Assembly (NCBI RefSeq): GCF_030406405.1
Contig: NZ_JAUEPL010000043.1
Span: forward strand, 1 to 59,744
Direction: 5' to 3'
DNA from: Streptomyces ficellus
GTDB lineage: Bacteria; Actinomycetota; Actinomycetes; Streptomycetales; Streptomycetaceae
DNA length: 59,744 nt
In this document: in pieces, positions 17,609 to 25,589 of the stretch
How positions within the stretch are numbered: position 1 is the first letter of the stretch
Layout: the number at the start of each line of letters is the position of its first letter
The notes under the pieces: generated by a model
Seen by the model: the letters and a program-made list of their open reading frames with translations, nothing else
Told to the model about the DNA's origin: nothing
Database searches by the model: none
Made by a program: the position numbers and the translations under genes

Positions 17609-18820
17609 CTACGGCTTGAGCCCCGACAGCGCGTCCGCCGCCACCTTCCCCGCCCGCTCGCGCTGCGGGAAGTCGCCGACCTTCACCCGCGCGACCTCCT
17701 TGGCCGTGCGGTAGTCGACCACTGAGACCTCGTCGCGATGGGAGAGCGTGACGAAGCAGTGCGTGCCGCCGGGTCCGGTCAATGCCCAGTAGGGCAGGGC
17801 GCCCCGCTCGTAGTGGACGAAGCCGTCGGTGGTCAGGCCCGGGCGGGAGACGACGGCCGTGTAGTCGTCAATGGTCCCGGCCATGCAGAGCTTGTCGTTC
17901 GCGCCGTTCATCGCCATGCCGTGGTGGGCGGAGTTCTGCGGGTAGTCGTCGGGCTTGAGGGCCGCGCCCGCCGCGCTGAAGGGCATCTCGACCGTCCGTA
18001 CCGTACGCCCGGCCTCAAGGTCGTACTCGATGAAGCCGTTGAGGTAGGACAGCTGGGCGTACATCGTCTTCTCGTCCGGCGTGATCACGGCCGGGCGTAC
18101 GCCCTTGTCGAAGGTGTACGTGCGCAGCACCTTCAGCGTCTTCGCGTCGGCGACGGTGACCTGCTTGGCGCCCTTGAGGCCGTTGAGGGCCTTGGGGAGG
18201 GAGGTGACGCCGATGGACATGTTGTAGAGGCGGCTGCCGTCCGCCGCGTACATGTTCTCGTGCGGGTACGTCCCGGTGGCGAACGACCCGGTGACGCGGC
18301 CGGTGGCGGTGTCCAGTGCCTGGGCCTTGGCGGCGGTGATGGCCGAGACGACGAAGGTGCGGCCGTCCGGGGAGAGGGCGGCGTGGTCGGCCTTGAAGCC
18401 GTCGAGGTGGGTGCGCCAGAGTTGGCGGCCGGACGCGATGTCGTACGCGGCGGCGTCGCCGAGGTTGCCGCGCGAGACGTAGAGGGTGCGGCCGTCTGCC
18501 GAGAGGTGGGCGTCGTCCACGAACTTGTCGCCGCCCGCCTGCTGCTTGACGATCTCGTAGGCGGCGCGGCGGATCGGGTCCATGCCGGCCAGGATGGCGT
18601 CGAGGTCGGGGATGACGTCGAGCGAGCCGAGGTTCTTGTACGTACGGGCGTCGATGAAGCTCACCGTGCCCTCGGCGCTGTTGCCGACGACGACAACGTC
18701 GCGCAAGGCCTCCGCGCCCGTGGTGTCGGTGGCGTCCGTGGCGTCCGTGGCGGAGGAGGCGGTGACCGAGCCGAGGGCCAGCGTGAGGGTGAGGGCGAGC
18801 AGTGCCGGAAGACGTGACAT
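17609..18820 (-). CDS. Secreted YncE/YVTN-type beta-propeller protein
   Basis: 403 aa. A signal peptide (MSRLPALLALTLTLALGSVTASSA) is followed by a short TDATDATDTT repeat and then beta-propeller blades such as VVVGNSAEGTVSFIDARTYKNLGSL, AHLSADGRTLYVSRG, AALSPDGRTFVVSA and VITPDEKTMYAQLS. This repeat style occurs in YncE-like surface-layer or quinoprotein-like proteins. No catalytic residues are recognisable, so enzymatic or binding function is open. GAAGGGAC precedes the ATG. No partner gene is evident. Confidence 0.85.
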   Translation of the reverse strand: MSRLPALLALTLTLALGSVTASSATDATDATDTTGAEALRDVVVVGNSAEGTVSFIDARTYKNLGSLDVIPDLDAILAGMDPIRRAAYEIVKQQAGGDKFVDDAHLSADGRTLYVSRGNLGDAAAYDIASGRQLWRTHLDGFKADHAALSPDGRTFVVSAITAAKAQALDTATGRVTGSFATGTYPHENMYAADGSRLYNMSIGVTSLPKALNGLKGAKQVTVADAKTLKVLRTYTFDKGVRPAVITPDEKTMYAQLSYLNGFIEYDLEAGRTVRTVEMPFSAAGAALKPDDYPQNSAHHGMAMNGANDKLCMAGTIDDYTAVVSRPGLTTDGFVHYERGALPYWALTGPGGTHCFVTLSHRDEVSVVDYRTAKEVARVKVGDFPQRERAGKVAADALSGLKP

Positions 18821-18949
18821 GGGGGTCCCTTCACCTAGGTGGCGGCATGCACATGCCAGGTGGCGTGCCCCTACGATGACACGTTCCCGTTACCGGCGGT
18901 ACGGCCGGGAAGGCGGTAGGGCCGGGAAGGCGTACCCGGAAAACGGCGC

Positions 18950-18978
18950 ACCGCGCGGGAGTGGGCCTCCCGCGCGGT
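18950..18978 (-). terminator. Intrinsic terminator after dctA
   Basis: ACCGCGCGGGAG (18950-18961) pairs perfectly with CTCCCGCGCGGT (18967-18978), with a 5-nt loop. On the minus strand it is followed by TGCGCCGTTTTCC, giving a short U-tract. It starts about 20 nt beyond the dctA stop. Confidence 0.8.
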
Positions 18979-18998
18979 TCGCCGTGGCACGGCGCAGG

Positions 18999-20363
18999 TC
19001 AGACCTTGGCGGGCTCCCGGTGCTCCGGAAGGTCGTCGGGAAGGCCGTCGAGGTCGTCCGCCGCCGGTGCGTGGTCGTGGTCGTCCACCAGGGTCTTCTC
19101 GTCGAACGGCACGCGGCCGGCGAGGACTTCGGCCACGCGGGTCTTGTCGATCTCCTTGGTCCAGGTGCCGACCAGGACGGTGGCGACCGCGTTGCCCGCG
19201 AAGTTGGTCAGGGCGCGCGCCTCGCTCATGAAGCGGTCGATGCCGACGATGAGCCCGACGCCGTCGACCAGTTCGGGGCGGTGCGACTGGAGGCCGCCGG
19301 CCAGCGTGGCGAGGCCCGCGCCGGTGACGCCCGCCGCGCCCTTCGAGGCGATGATCATGAAGACGAGCAGGGAGATCTGCTCGCCGACCGAGAGCGGGTT
19401 GCCCATCGCCTCGGCGACGAAGAGCGAGGCCATCGTCAGGTAGATGGCGGTGCCGTCCAGGTTGAAGGAGTAACCGGTCGGCACGGTGATGCCGACGACG
19501 GGCTTGCTGACGCCCAGGTGCTCCATCTTCGCGATGAGCCGGGGCAGTGCGGACTCGGAGGAGGAGGTCGACAGGATCAGCAGGAACTCCCGGCCCAGGT
19601 ACTTCAGCAGCGTGAGGATGTTCACGCCCGCGACCACCCGCAGCAGGGCGCCCAGCACCACGAAGACGAAGACCGCGCAGGTGATGTAGAAGCCGATCAT
19701 GATGACGGCCAGGGACTTCAGCGCGTCGACACCGGTCTCGCCGACCACCGCCGCGATGGCGCCGAACGCGCCGACCGGAGCGACCCACATGATCATCGCG
19801 AGGATGCGGAAGACCAGCCGCTGGATGTGCCCGATGCCGCGCAGCACCGGCTCGCCGGCCTTGCCCATCGCCTGGAGCGCGAAGCCGGCCAGGAGCGCGA
19901 TCAGCAGCGTCTGGAGGACCTCGCCCTCGGTGAAGGCGGAGACCATCGTCTTCGGGATGATCCCCAGCAGGAAGTCGGCCGTGCTCTCACTGGCACCGGA
20001 CGCCTGCTCCGCGCCCGCGTCGGCGGCCTCCTTGGTCAGGTGCAGGGTCGCACCCGGCTCCAGCAGGTTGCCGACCAGCAGGCCGATGGCGAGCGCCACG
20101 GTCGACATGACCATGAAGTAGCCCAGCGCCAGACCGCCGACCGCGCCCACCTTGGCGGCCTTGCGGACCGAGCCGACGCCCAGCACGATCGTGCAGAAGA
20201 TGATCGGGGAGATCATCATCTTGATCAGACTGACGAAGCCGGTGCCCAGCGGCTTCAGCTCGACGGCCAGCCCGGGGGCGGCGAAGCCCACGGTGATGCC
20301 GAGCACGACCGCCGCGATGACGGCCAGATACAGATAGTGGGTACGGTCCCGTCGTGCGGCCAC
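18999..20363 (-). CDS. dctA: C4-dicarboxylate:cation symporter (DctA, SLC1-like)
   Basis: About 454 aa. It imports succinate, fumarate or malate with protons or sodium. Family hallmarks are present: a serine-rich re-entrant loop (LILSTSSSESALPRLIAKME), VGITVPTGYSFNLDGTAIYL and the final domain with GVDRF-like VGIDRFMSEARALTNFAGNAVATVL. GTG 20363 is preferred because AGGAGG lies 5 nt upstream; a frame from ATG 20390 adds nine residues without a ribosome site. It is divergent from a DcuS/CitA-like sensor kinase pair, which is the usual regulator of this transporter class. Confidence 0.94.
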   Translation of the reverse strand: MAARRDRTHYLYLAVIAAVVLGITVGFAAPGLAVELKPLGTGFVSLIKMMISPIIFCTIVLGVGSVRKAAKVGAVGGLALGYFMVMSTVALAIGLLVGNLLEPGATLHLTKEAADAGAEQASGASESTADFLLGIIPKTMVSAFTEGEVLQTLLIALLAGFALQAMGKAGEPVLRGIGHIQRLVFRILAMIMWVAPVGAFGAIAAVVGETGVDALKSLAVIMIGFYITCAVFVFVVLGALLRVVAGVNILTLLKYLGREFLLILSTSSSESALPRLIAKMEHLGVSKPVVGITVPTGYSFNLDGTAIYLTMASLFVAEAMGNPLSVGEQISLLVFMIIASKGAAGVTGAGLATLAGGLQSHRPELVDGVGLIVGIDRFMSEARALTNFAGNAVATVLVGTWTKEIDKTRVAEVLAGRVPFDEKTLVDDHDHAPAADDLDGLPDDLPEHREPAKV

Positions 20364-20450
20364 GGGGTCCTCCTCGGTGAGTCGCTCCACTGTCCCTGTG
20401 GATCCCCGAGACCATCTCTCACCTTGTGATGGCGGTCACCCTTGCGTACC

Positions 20451-20466
20451 TTTCGTTCACACGAAA
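20451..20466. promoter_or_regulatory. Palindrome in the dctA/sensor-kinase divergent promoter
   Basis: TTTCGT-tcac-ACGAAA is a perfect 6-bp-arm inverted repeat 22 nt before the sensor-kinase start and about 90 nt from the dctA start. It is a candidate binding site for the CitB-type response regulator encoded downstream. Confidence 0.5.
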
Positions 20467-20487
20467 TCAGCCAGGCAGACTTACCGC

Positions 20488-22221
20488 ATGCGCATACTCC
20501 GCCCCCGCCTCCGCAGCCTCGCAGGCCAGCTCTTCGCGATGCAGGTCGTGCTGGTGGCTGCCATCGTGGCGGGCTGCGCGGTCTTCGCGTACGTCAATGA
20601 CCGCAGCCAGGCCGAGGAGACCGCGCGCCGGCAGGCGACGGCGACCGCGACCGCCGTGGCCAAGTCGCCGGCCGTCGCCGAGGCGGTCCGCTCCAAGGAC
20701 CCCACGGCCGTGCTCCAGCCGTATGCGTCGTCCCTGGTCGGCGAGGCGGGCGTCACCTTCGTGACGATCATGTCGCCGGACGGGACGCGCTGGACCCACC
20801 CGGACCCGGCACAGATAGGCAAGACGTATTTGGGCCACATCGCCGAGGCGCGGCGCGGCGAGACGTACTCCGAGACGTACCGGGGCGTGCTCGGCTCCTC
20901 GGTGCGGACGGTGACGCCGGTGTACGACGGTGGCCGGATCACCGCGCTGGTGAGCGCGGGCATCACCATCGACCGGATCAGCGAGCAGGTACGCAGGCAG
21001 GTCACCGCGCTGCTCGGCATGGCGGGCGCGGCGCTGGCGCTCGGCGGCGCCGGTACGTATGTGATCAACGCGCGGCTGCGGCGGCACACGCACGGCATGA
21101 ACGCCGCCGAACTGAGCCGGATGCACGACTACCACGAGGCCGCGCTGCACGCGGTGCGCGAGGGACTGGTGATGCTGGACGGGCAGCGGCGGATCGCGCT
21201 GATCAACGACGGGGCGCGGGAGCTGCTGGGCCTGGACGAGGAGGCGGTGGGCGTGTCCGTCGCCGAGCTGGGCCTCCCGCCGTCGCTCACAAGGCGGTTG
21301 CTCTCCGGCGAGCCGAGCGTGGACGAGCTCCACCTGACGGCCGACCGCGTACTGGTGGTCTCCACCCGGCCGGTGGTCGGGGGTGAGCGGCGTGGCACGG
21401 TGGTGACGCTGCGGGACCACACGGAGTTGCAGGCGCTCTCGGGCGAGCTGGACTCGGAGCGCGGGTTCACGCAGGCGCTGCGCTCGCAGGCGCACGAGGC
21501 GGCGAACCGGCTGCATACGGTGGTGTCGCTGATCGAGCTGGGGCGGACGGACGAGGCGGTCGAGTTCGCCACGGCCGAGCTGGAACTGGCCCAGGTGCTC
21601 ACGGACCGGGTGGTCGACGCGGTCGCCGAACCGGTCCTGGCCGCCCTGCTGCTGGGCAAGGCGGCTCAGGCGAACGAGCGGGGGGTGGAGCTGGTGCTGA
21701 CGGAGGACAGCCGGATCGACGACGGTGTCCTGCCGCCGACGCTCCCGGCGCGCGACCTGGTGACGATCCTGGGCAACCTCATCGACAACGCCCTGGACGC
21801 CACCCGGGGCAGGCCGGTTTCGCGCGTCACGGTGACCGCGCGGGCGGACGACGGCGAGCTGCTGCTGCGAGTCGCCGACAGCGGGCCGGGGATCGGCCCG
21901 GGCGACCACGACGCGGTCTTCGAGCGCGGCTGGTCGACACGGGGGCCGGGGCGGGGGCTGGGCCTCGCCCTGGTGCGGCAGGTCGCGCAGCGGCGGCGGG
22001 GGGTCGTGGAGCTGGCACAGGGCCCCGACGGCGGCGCACAGTTCACGGTCCGGCTGCCGCTGCGGCCGGCGGGGGCCGATCGCGCGGGGGCGGGACGGAC
22101 CGGGGCGGCACCGGTGCCGGACGGCGGCGGGCCCATGGAGAGCGCGGGGGCGGGAGGGACCGGGGAGGCACCGGTGCCGGACGGCGGCGGGCCCGTGGAC
22201 AGCGCGGAGGTCCGGTCATGA
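20488..22221 (+). CDS. DcuS/CitA-like sensor histidine kinase
   Basis: About 577 aa. A transmembrane helix at about 12-35 is followed by an extracytoplasmic PAS-like sensor (about 40-175), a second transmembrane helix, a cytoplasmic PAS (HAVREGLVMLDGQRRIALIND) and then the kinase. The phospho-acceptor is His336 in SQAHEAANRLHT, the CitA/DcuS form. The ATPase has NLIDNALDA and VADSGPGIG with GRGLGLALV. The C-terminus has two tandem 20-residue Gly/Pro repeats (from AGAGRTGAAPVPDGGG), absent from most relatives. Start ATG 20488 is chosen because upstream codons are not conserved-looking and cross the operator. The stop overlaps the regulator start (ATGA). Confidence 0.93.
   Translation: MRILRPRLRSLAGQLFAMQVVLVAAIVAGCAVFAYVNDRSQAEETARRQATATATAVAKSPAVAEAVRSKDPTAVLQPYASSLVGEAGVTFVTIMSPDGTRWTHPDPAQIGKTYLGHIAEARRGETYSETYRGVLGSSVRTVTPVYDGGRITALVSAGITIDRISEQVRRQVTALLGMAGAALALGGAGTYVINARLRRHTHGMNAAELSRMHDYHEAALHAVREGLVMLDGQRRIALINDGARELLGLDEEAVGVSVAELGLPPSLTRRLLSGEPSVDELHLTADRVLVVSTRPVVGGERRGTVVTLRDHTELQALSGELDSERGFTQALRSQAHEAANRLHTVVSLIELGRTDEAVEFATAELELAQVLTDRVVDAVAEPVLAALLLGKAAQANERGVELVLTEDSRIDDGVLPPTLPARDLVTILGNLIDNALDATRGRPVSRVTVTARADDGELLLRVADSGPGIGPGDHDAVFERGWSTRGPGRGLGLALVRQVAQRRRGVVELAQGPDGGAQFTVRLPLRPAGADRAGAGRTGAAPVPDGGGPMESAGAGGTGEAPVPDGGGPVDSAEVRS
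22084..22203 (+). repeat. 60-bp tandem repeat (2 copies) in the kinase 3' end
   Basis: Two adjacent 60-bp units (22084-22143 and 22144-22203) encode AGAG-T-G-APVPDGGGP--S in both copies. They extend the kinase past its last conserved strand and look like slippage-type duplication. Confidence 0.85.
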
Positions 22222-22904
22222 CGGAGCCGCCCATCAGAGTCCTCGTCGTGGAGGACGACCCCGTCGCGGCGGACGCCCACGCCCTCTACACCGGCCGGGT
22301 ACCCGGCTTCACCGTGGTCGGCGTCGCGCACACGCGCGCCGCCGCCGGGCGGGCGCTGGAGCGGACGGCCGTGGACCTGATCCTGCTGGACCTGTACCTG
22401 CCGGACGGGCACGGACTCCAGCTGCTGCGCTCGCTGCGCGCCGCCGGTCACCACGCCGACGTCATCGCCGTCACCTCCGCCCGCGATCTGGCGATCGTCC
22501 GCGAAGGCGTCTCGCTGGGCGTCGTCCAGTACGTACTGAAGCCCTTCACCTTCGCCACCCTGCGCGACCGCCTCACCCGGTACGCCGAGTTCCGCGCCGC
22601 CGCCGGTGAGGCGTCGGGCCAGGAGGAGGTGGACCGGGCGCTCGCCACGCTGCGCACGCCGCAGCCCGCCGCCCTCCCCAAGGGCCTGAGCGCCCCGACC
22701 CTGGCGGCCGTCACCCGCAGCCTGCGCGCGTCGGCGACCGGGCTGACGGCGGCCGAGGCGGGCGCGGCCGTGGGCATCTCGCGGATCACCGCCCGCCGCT
22801 ACCTGGAACACCTGGTCAGCTACGGGCGCGCCGAGCGCAGCCCGCAGTACGGGCAGGTGGGCCGCCCCGAGCTCCAGTACCGCTGGGTGACCGGGACACG
22901 GTAA
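22218..22904 (+). CDS. CitB/DcuR-type response regulator
   Basis: 228 aa. The receiver domain (1-120) has the acidic pocket VVEDD, phospho-acceptor Asp58 in LILLDLYLPDGHG and the conserved Lys in QYVLKPF. The C-terminal HTH (about 165-215: GLTAAEAGAAVGISRITARRYLEHL) is of the type found in CitB/DcuR partners. It is coupled to the kinase by ATGA. The expected target is the divergent dctA. Confidence 0.95.
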   Translation: MTEPPIRVLVVEDDPVAADAHALYTGRVPGFTVVGVAHTRAAAGRALERTAVDLILLDLYLPDGHGLQLLRSLRAAGHHADVIAVTSARDLAIVREGVSLGVVQYVLKPFTFATLRDRLTRYAEFRAAAGEASGQEEVDRALATLRTPQPAALPKGLSAPTLAAVTRSLRASATGLTAAEAGAAVGISRITARRYLEHLVSYGRAERSPQYGQVGRPELQYRWVTGTR

Positions 22905-22986
22905 ATTACCGACAGGTAGGGCTCCGTGGGGCGTATCTGGACGTTCCTACGACTTTTGGCCTTGGGTGAACCGACCGTAGCCAAAA

Positions 22987-23703
22987 GTGACCGTCCGCTT
23001 CTACGGTGTGCGCGTGCACCCCACCTCTCGTCCTTCTCCACCGTTCAACGCCCTCGCCGCCCGCCGACTGCGTGAGGCGCTGGGAATGGCGCCCGCCCAT
23101 GTCGCGTACGGGCTGCGCGCCCAGTACGGCCTCGGCGTCCCGCCCGAGACGGTGATCGCCTGGGAACGCGGCGTCGCCGCACCCGACGCCCGTGAACTCA
23201 CCGCCCTCGCCGGTGTGCTGTGGTGTTCGCCCGGCGAGCTGCTGGCCGCCGCGACGACCCTGCGCGACCACCGCATCTCGCGGGCCATGGCGCCCGAGGA
23301 CCTGGCCCGCCGGGTCGGCCTCGACGTCAAGGCGTACCTGCGCATGGAGGAGTCCGGCCGCTGGCGCGGCAACGAACGCCAGACCGCCGCGCTCGCCGAG
23401 GCCCTGTCCCTCGGGCCACGGGAGCTGATCACCGTGACGGGACGCGACGAGGAGCTGGCCGAGCTGCTGCGCAGCGCGGCGACGACGCGCTGGCAGGCGT
23501 ACGTCAAACCGGCGGCGAAGATGCTGCCGATGGACCGCCGCCGGCTGGAGGACGTCCTCCAGCAGCTGTACGCCGACTACCAGTCGCGGATGGTGGCGAC
23601 CAACAGCTGGGGGTCCGACGTGACCGGCGGCAGCGGCGGCGAGGCCGGCCGCGCCTACCTGGAGCGGATCGTGGACCACTTCTGGGAGCTGGCCCGGCTG
23701 TGA
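22987..23703 (+). CDS. Helix-turn-helix protein with two XRE-like segments
   Basis: 238 aa from GTG 22987. An XRE-like fold appears at about 20-80 (LAARRLREALGMAPAHVAYGLR, PPETVIAWERGVAAPDARELTALAGVLWCSPGELL) and again at about 90-145 (ISRAMAPEDLARRVGLDVKAYLRMEESG). The C-terminal third is helical and unassigned. Each segment keeps the pattern of an HTH followed by a W/M-E-x-G helix. I do not recognise a named family; it is probably a regulator. The GTG could move to in-frame GTGs slightly downstream. Confidence 0.8.
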   Translation: MTVRFYGVRVHPTSRPSPPFNALAARRLREALGMAPAHVAYGLRAQYGLGVPPETVIAWERGVAAPDARELTALAGVLWCSPGELLAAATTLRDHRISRAMAPEDLARRVGLDVKAYLRMEESGRWRGNERQTAALAEALSLGPRELITVTGRDEELAELLRSAATTRWQAYVKPAAKMLPMDRRRLEDVLQQLYADYQSRMVATNSWGSDVTGGSGGEAGRAYLERIVDHFWELARL

Positions 23704-23733
23704 GCGCCTGAGCCTGCCGGTCGCCGCCCCCCC

Positions 23734-23831
23734 CCGGGTGGTGCTTAGCCCCTCGGGCGGTTCTCACCCTCCGGGATGGTGCTTACCTTCCGGGGCGGTT
23801 CTCACCCCCGGGGCGGCTCTCACCCCCCGGG
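23734..23831. repeat. Degenerate 18-20 bp tandem repeat, about 5 copies
   Basis: Units begin at about 23734, 23754, 23772, 23791 and 23809. Each reads CGGG-CGGT(T/G)CT(C/T)A(C/G)CC with variation between a GGTTCTCACC form and a GGTGCTTACC form that alternate. They fill the space between the convergent HTH gene and the small membrane protein gene and run over the stop codon of the latter. Confidence 0.7.
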
Positions 23832-24173
23832 CGCGGGCCGGGCGGCGGGTGCGGTCGCCGCCGGGGCGCCCTTGGGGGCCCTCCTCGGTACGCGTTCGCT
23901 GTCGCCGCCCCGGAGGAAGGCGAGGACGGTCGTGATGGCTATGACGAGGGCGAGTATGGCGAGGACCGGCACGAGGACCCGCCGCCACCGGTCCCCCGGC
24001 CCGCCCGCCCCGCCACCGCCCCCGGCCACGTCGCCCTCCGGGACCCGCCCCGCGCCGAAACCACCCGCAGCGGCGTCGCCGCCGTACGCGTCGCCGCCGT
24101 ACGCGTCCGCGCCGTCCCCGCCCAAGCCCGAACCCCAGCCGTCCTCGCCCGAGTCCGAGCCCCCGCCGGCCAT
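23820..24173 (-). CDS. Small Gly-rich single-pass membrane protein
   Basis: 117 aa. The N-terminal 60 residues are Gly/Asp/Ala-rich with the repeat AYGGDAYGGD. One membrane helix follows at about 66-88 (VLVPVLAILALVIAITTVLAFL), then a short basic, Pro/Ala-rich tail. AGGGAGGG lies a few nt before the ATG, supporting translation. No domain is recognised. Confidence 0.7.
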   Translation of the reverse strand: MAGGGSDSGEDGWGSGLGGDGADAYGGDAYGGDAAAGGFGAGRVPEGDVAGGGGGAGGPGDRWRRVLVPVLAILALVIAITTVLAFLRGGDSERVPRRAPKGAPAATAPAARPAPGG

Positions 24174-24295
24174 GCGCCCTCCCTTGGTCCGCCCCGCCCG
24201 CCCCGGACAGCCTTGTTCAATCGGCGAGCCGACTCAAGAGCGGAAACCGGCAATCCGGTGGGGGCACACGACGGGACGGCGAGCGGGCGGCGGCC

Positions 24296-25321
24296 TCAGA
24301 AGACCGACTCCGCCTCGTACATCCGGTTCCCCGGCACCGTCTTCAGCTGCGTGACGGCCTCGGCGAGCGGCACCATCACGATGTCCGTGCCCCGCAGCGC
24401 GGTCATCCTGCCGAACTCCTTGCGGTGCGCCGCCTCGACGGCGTGCCAGCCGAAGCGGGTGGCGAGGACGCGGTCGTACGCGGTCGGCGTGCCGCCCCGC
24501 TGGACGTGGCCCAGGATGACCGGCCGGGCCTCCTTGCCGAGCCGCTTCTCCAGCTCGGCGGCGAGCCGGTTGCCGATGCCCTGGAAGCGCTCGTGGCCGA
24601 ACTGGTCGATGGCGCCCTTCTCGTACTCCATGGAGCCCTCGGCCGGGTGCGCGCCCTCCGCGACGCAGATGACCGCGAACTTCTTGCCCCGCGCGAACCG
24701 CTCCTCGACCATCTTCACCAGGTCGTCCACCTCGAAGGGCCGCTCCGGCAGGCAGATGCCGTGCGCGCCGCCCGCCATGCCGGACTCCAGCGCGATCCAG
24801 CCGGCGTGCCGGCCCATCACCTCCACGACCATCACGCGCTGGTGGGACTCGGCGGTGGTCTTCAGACGGTCTATGGCCTCCGTCGCCACCATCACGGCGG
24901 TGTCGAAGCCGAAGGTGCGGTCGGTGGAGGAGATGTCGTTGTCGATGGTCTTCGGTACGCCGACGACGGGCATCCCCGCGTCGGCCAGCATGCGGGCGGC
25001 GGTCAGGGTGCCTTCGCCGCCGATGGGGATGAGGACGTCGATCCCGTACCGCTTCTGCAACTCGTCACAGTTCTCGGCAGCTTCCTGAAGCCGTGAGCGC
25101 TCCAGGCGGGCGGAGCCGAGGATGGTGCCGCCACGGGCCAGGATGCCGCTCACCGCGTTGAGGTCGAGGGGTCGGTAGTGGCCGTCGAGCAGGCCCTTGA
25201 AGCCGTCCTCGAAGCCGATGACCTCGTCGCCGTGGCCGGTCATCGCCCGGTGCACGACCGACCGGATCACTGCGTTCAGGCCGGGGCAGTCGCCGCCTGC
25301 GGTGAGAACTCCGATGCGCAT
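24296..25321 (-). CDS. pfkA: 6-phosphofructokinase
   Basis: About 341 aa. It phosphorylates fructose 6-phosphate in glycolysis. The fold starts at once with MRIGVLTAGGDCPGLNAVIR. The segment around GVPKTIDNDISSTDRTFGFDTA carries the catalytic DND-type Asp, and EVMGRHAGWIALESG binds substrate. GGTPTAYDRVLATRFG closes the family signature. In this phosphofructokinase subgroup the ATP/PPi preference cannot be fixed by eye, though Streptomyces relatives use ATP. Start ATG 25321 is chosen because upstream residues of the longer frame are not family-like. Confidence 0.95.
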   Translation of the reverse strand: MRIGVLTAGGDCPGLNAVIRSVVHRAMTGHGDEVIGFEDGFKGLLDGHYRPLDLNAVSGILARGGTILGSARLERSRLQEAAENCDELQKRYGIDVLIPIGGEGTLTAARMLADAGMPVVGVPKTIDNDISSTDRTFGFDTAVMVATEAIDRLKTTAESHQRVMVVEVMGRHAGWIALESGMAGGAHGICLPERPFEVDDLVKMVEERFARGKKFAVICVAEGAHPAEGSMEYEKGAIDQFGHERFQGIGNRLAAELEKRLGKEARPVILGHVQRGGTPTAYDRVLATRFGWHAVEAAHRKEFGRMTALRGTDIVMVPLAEAVTQLKTVPGNRMYEAESVF

Positions 25322-25537
25322 CGTGCTGTGTCTCCTGCTCGGTAGTGGTACGTGTGAGCCTTCCCGAATTGTCCCACGGCAGGCGTCCACCCCGGGCTCA
25401 CACCGCCCGCGCCGAAGGGCTGCCGCGCCCGTGCGGCAGGCGGGTTCACCCGTCTCCGCAGGCCAGACGCCCGGCGGGCGTACTACCCAGCCGCAGAGGT
25501 ATTGTCAAGAGGGTATTGCCACCTCTCATGGCGTTTT

Positions 25538-25575
25538 TTGTCCACACTTTCATCCGTTGTCCACACATTCATTCG
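25538..25575 (+). repeat. 19-nt tandem direct repeat upstream of pta
   Basis: TTGTCCACACTTTCATCCG (25538-25556) is followed directly by TTGTCCACACATTCATTCG (25557-25575), 17 of 19 identical. The pair ends 2 nt before the pta ribosome site (ACAGGAGAG). It lies in an AT-rich stretch and could be an activator or repressor site, or part of the 5' leader. Confidence 0.75.
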
Positions 25576-25589
25576 ACAGGAGAGCTTGC

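Noticed and set aside
25197..25589. Upstream extension of pta to ATG 25197
   Set aside because: It crosses the pfkA start and the tandem repeats; GTG 25590 has an excellent ribosome site and starts the conserved domain.
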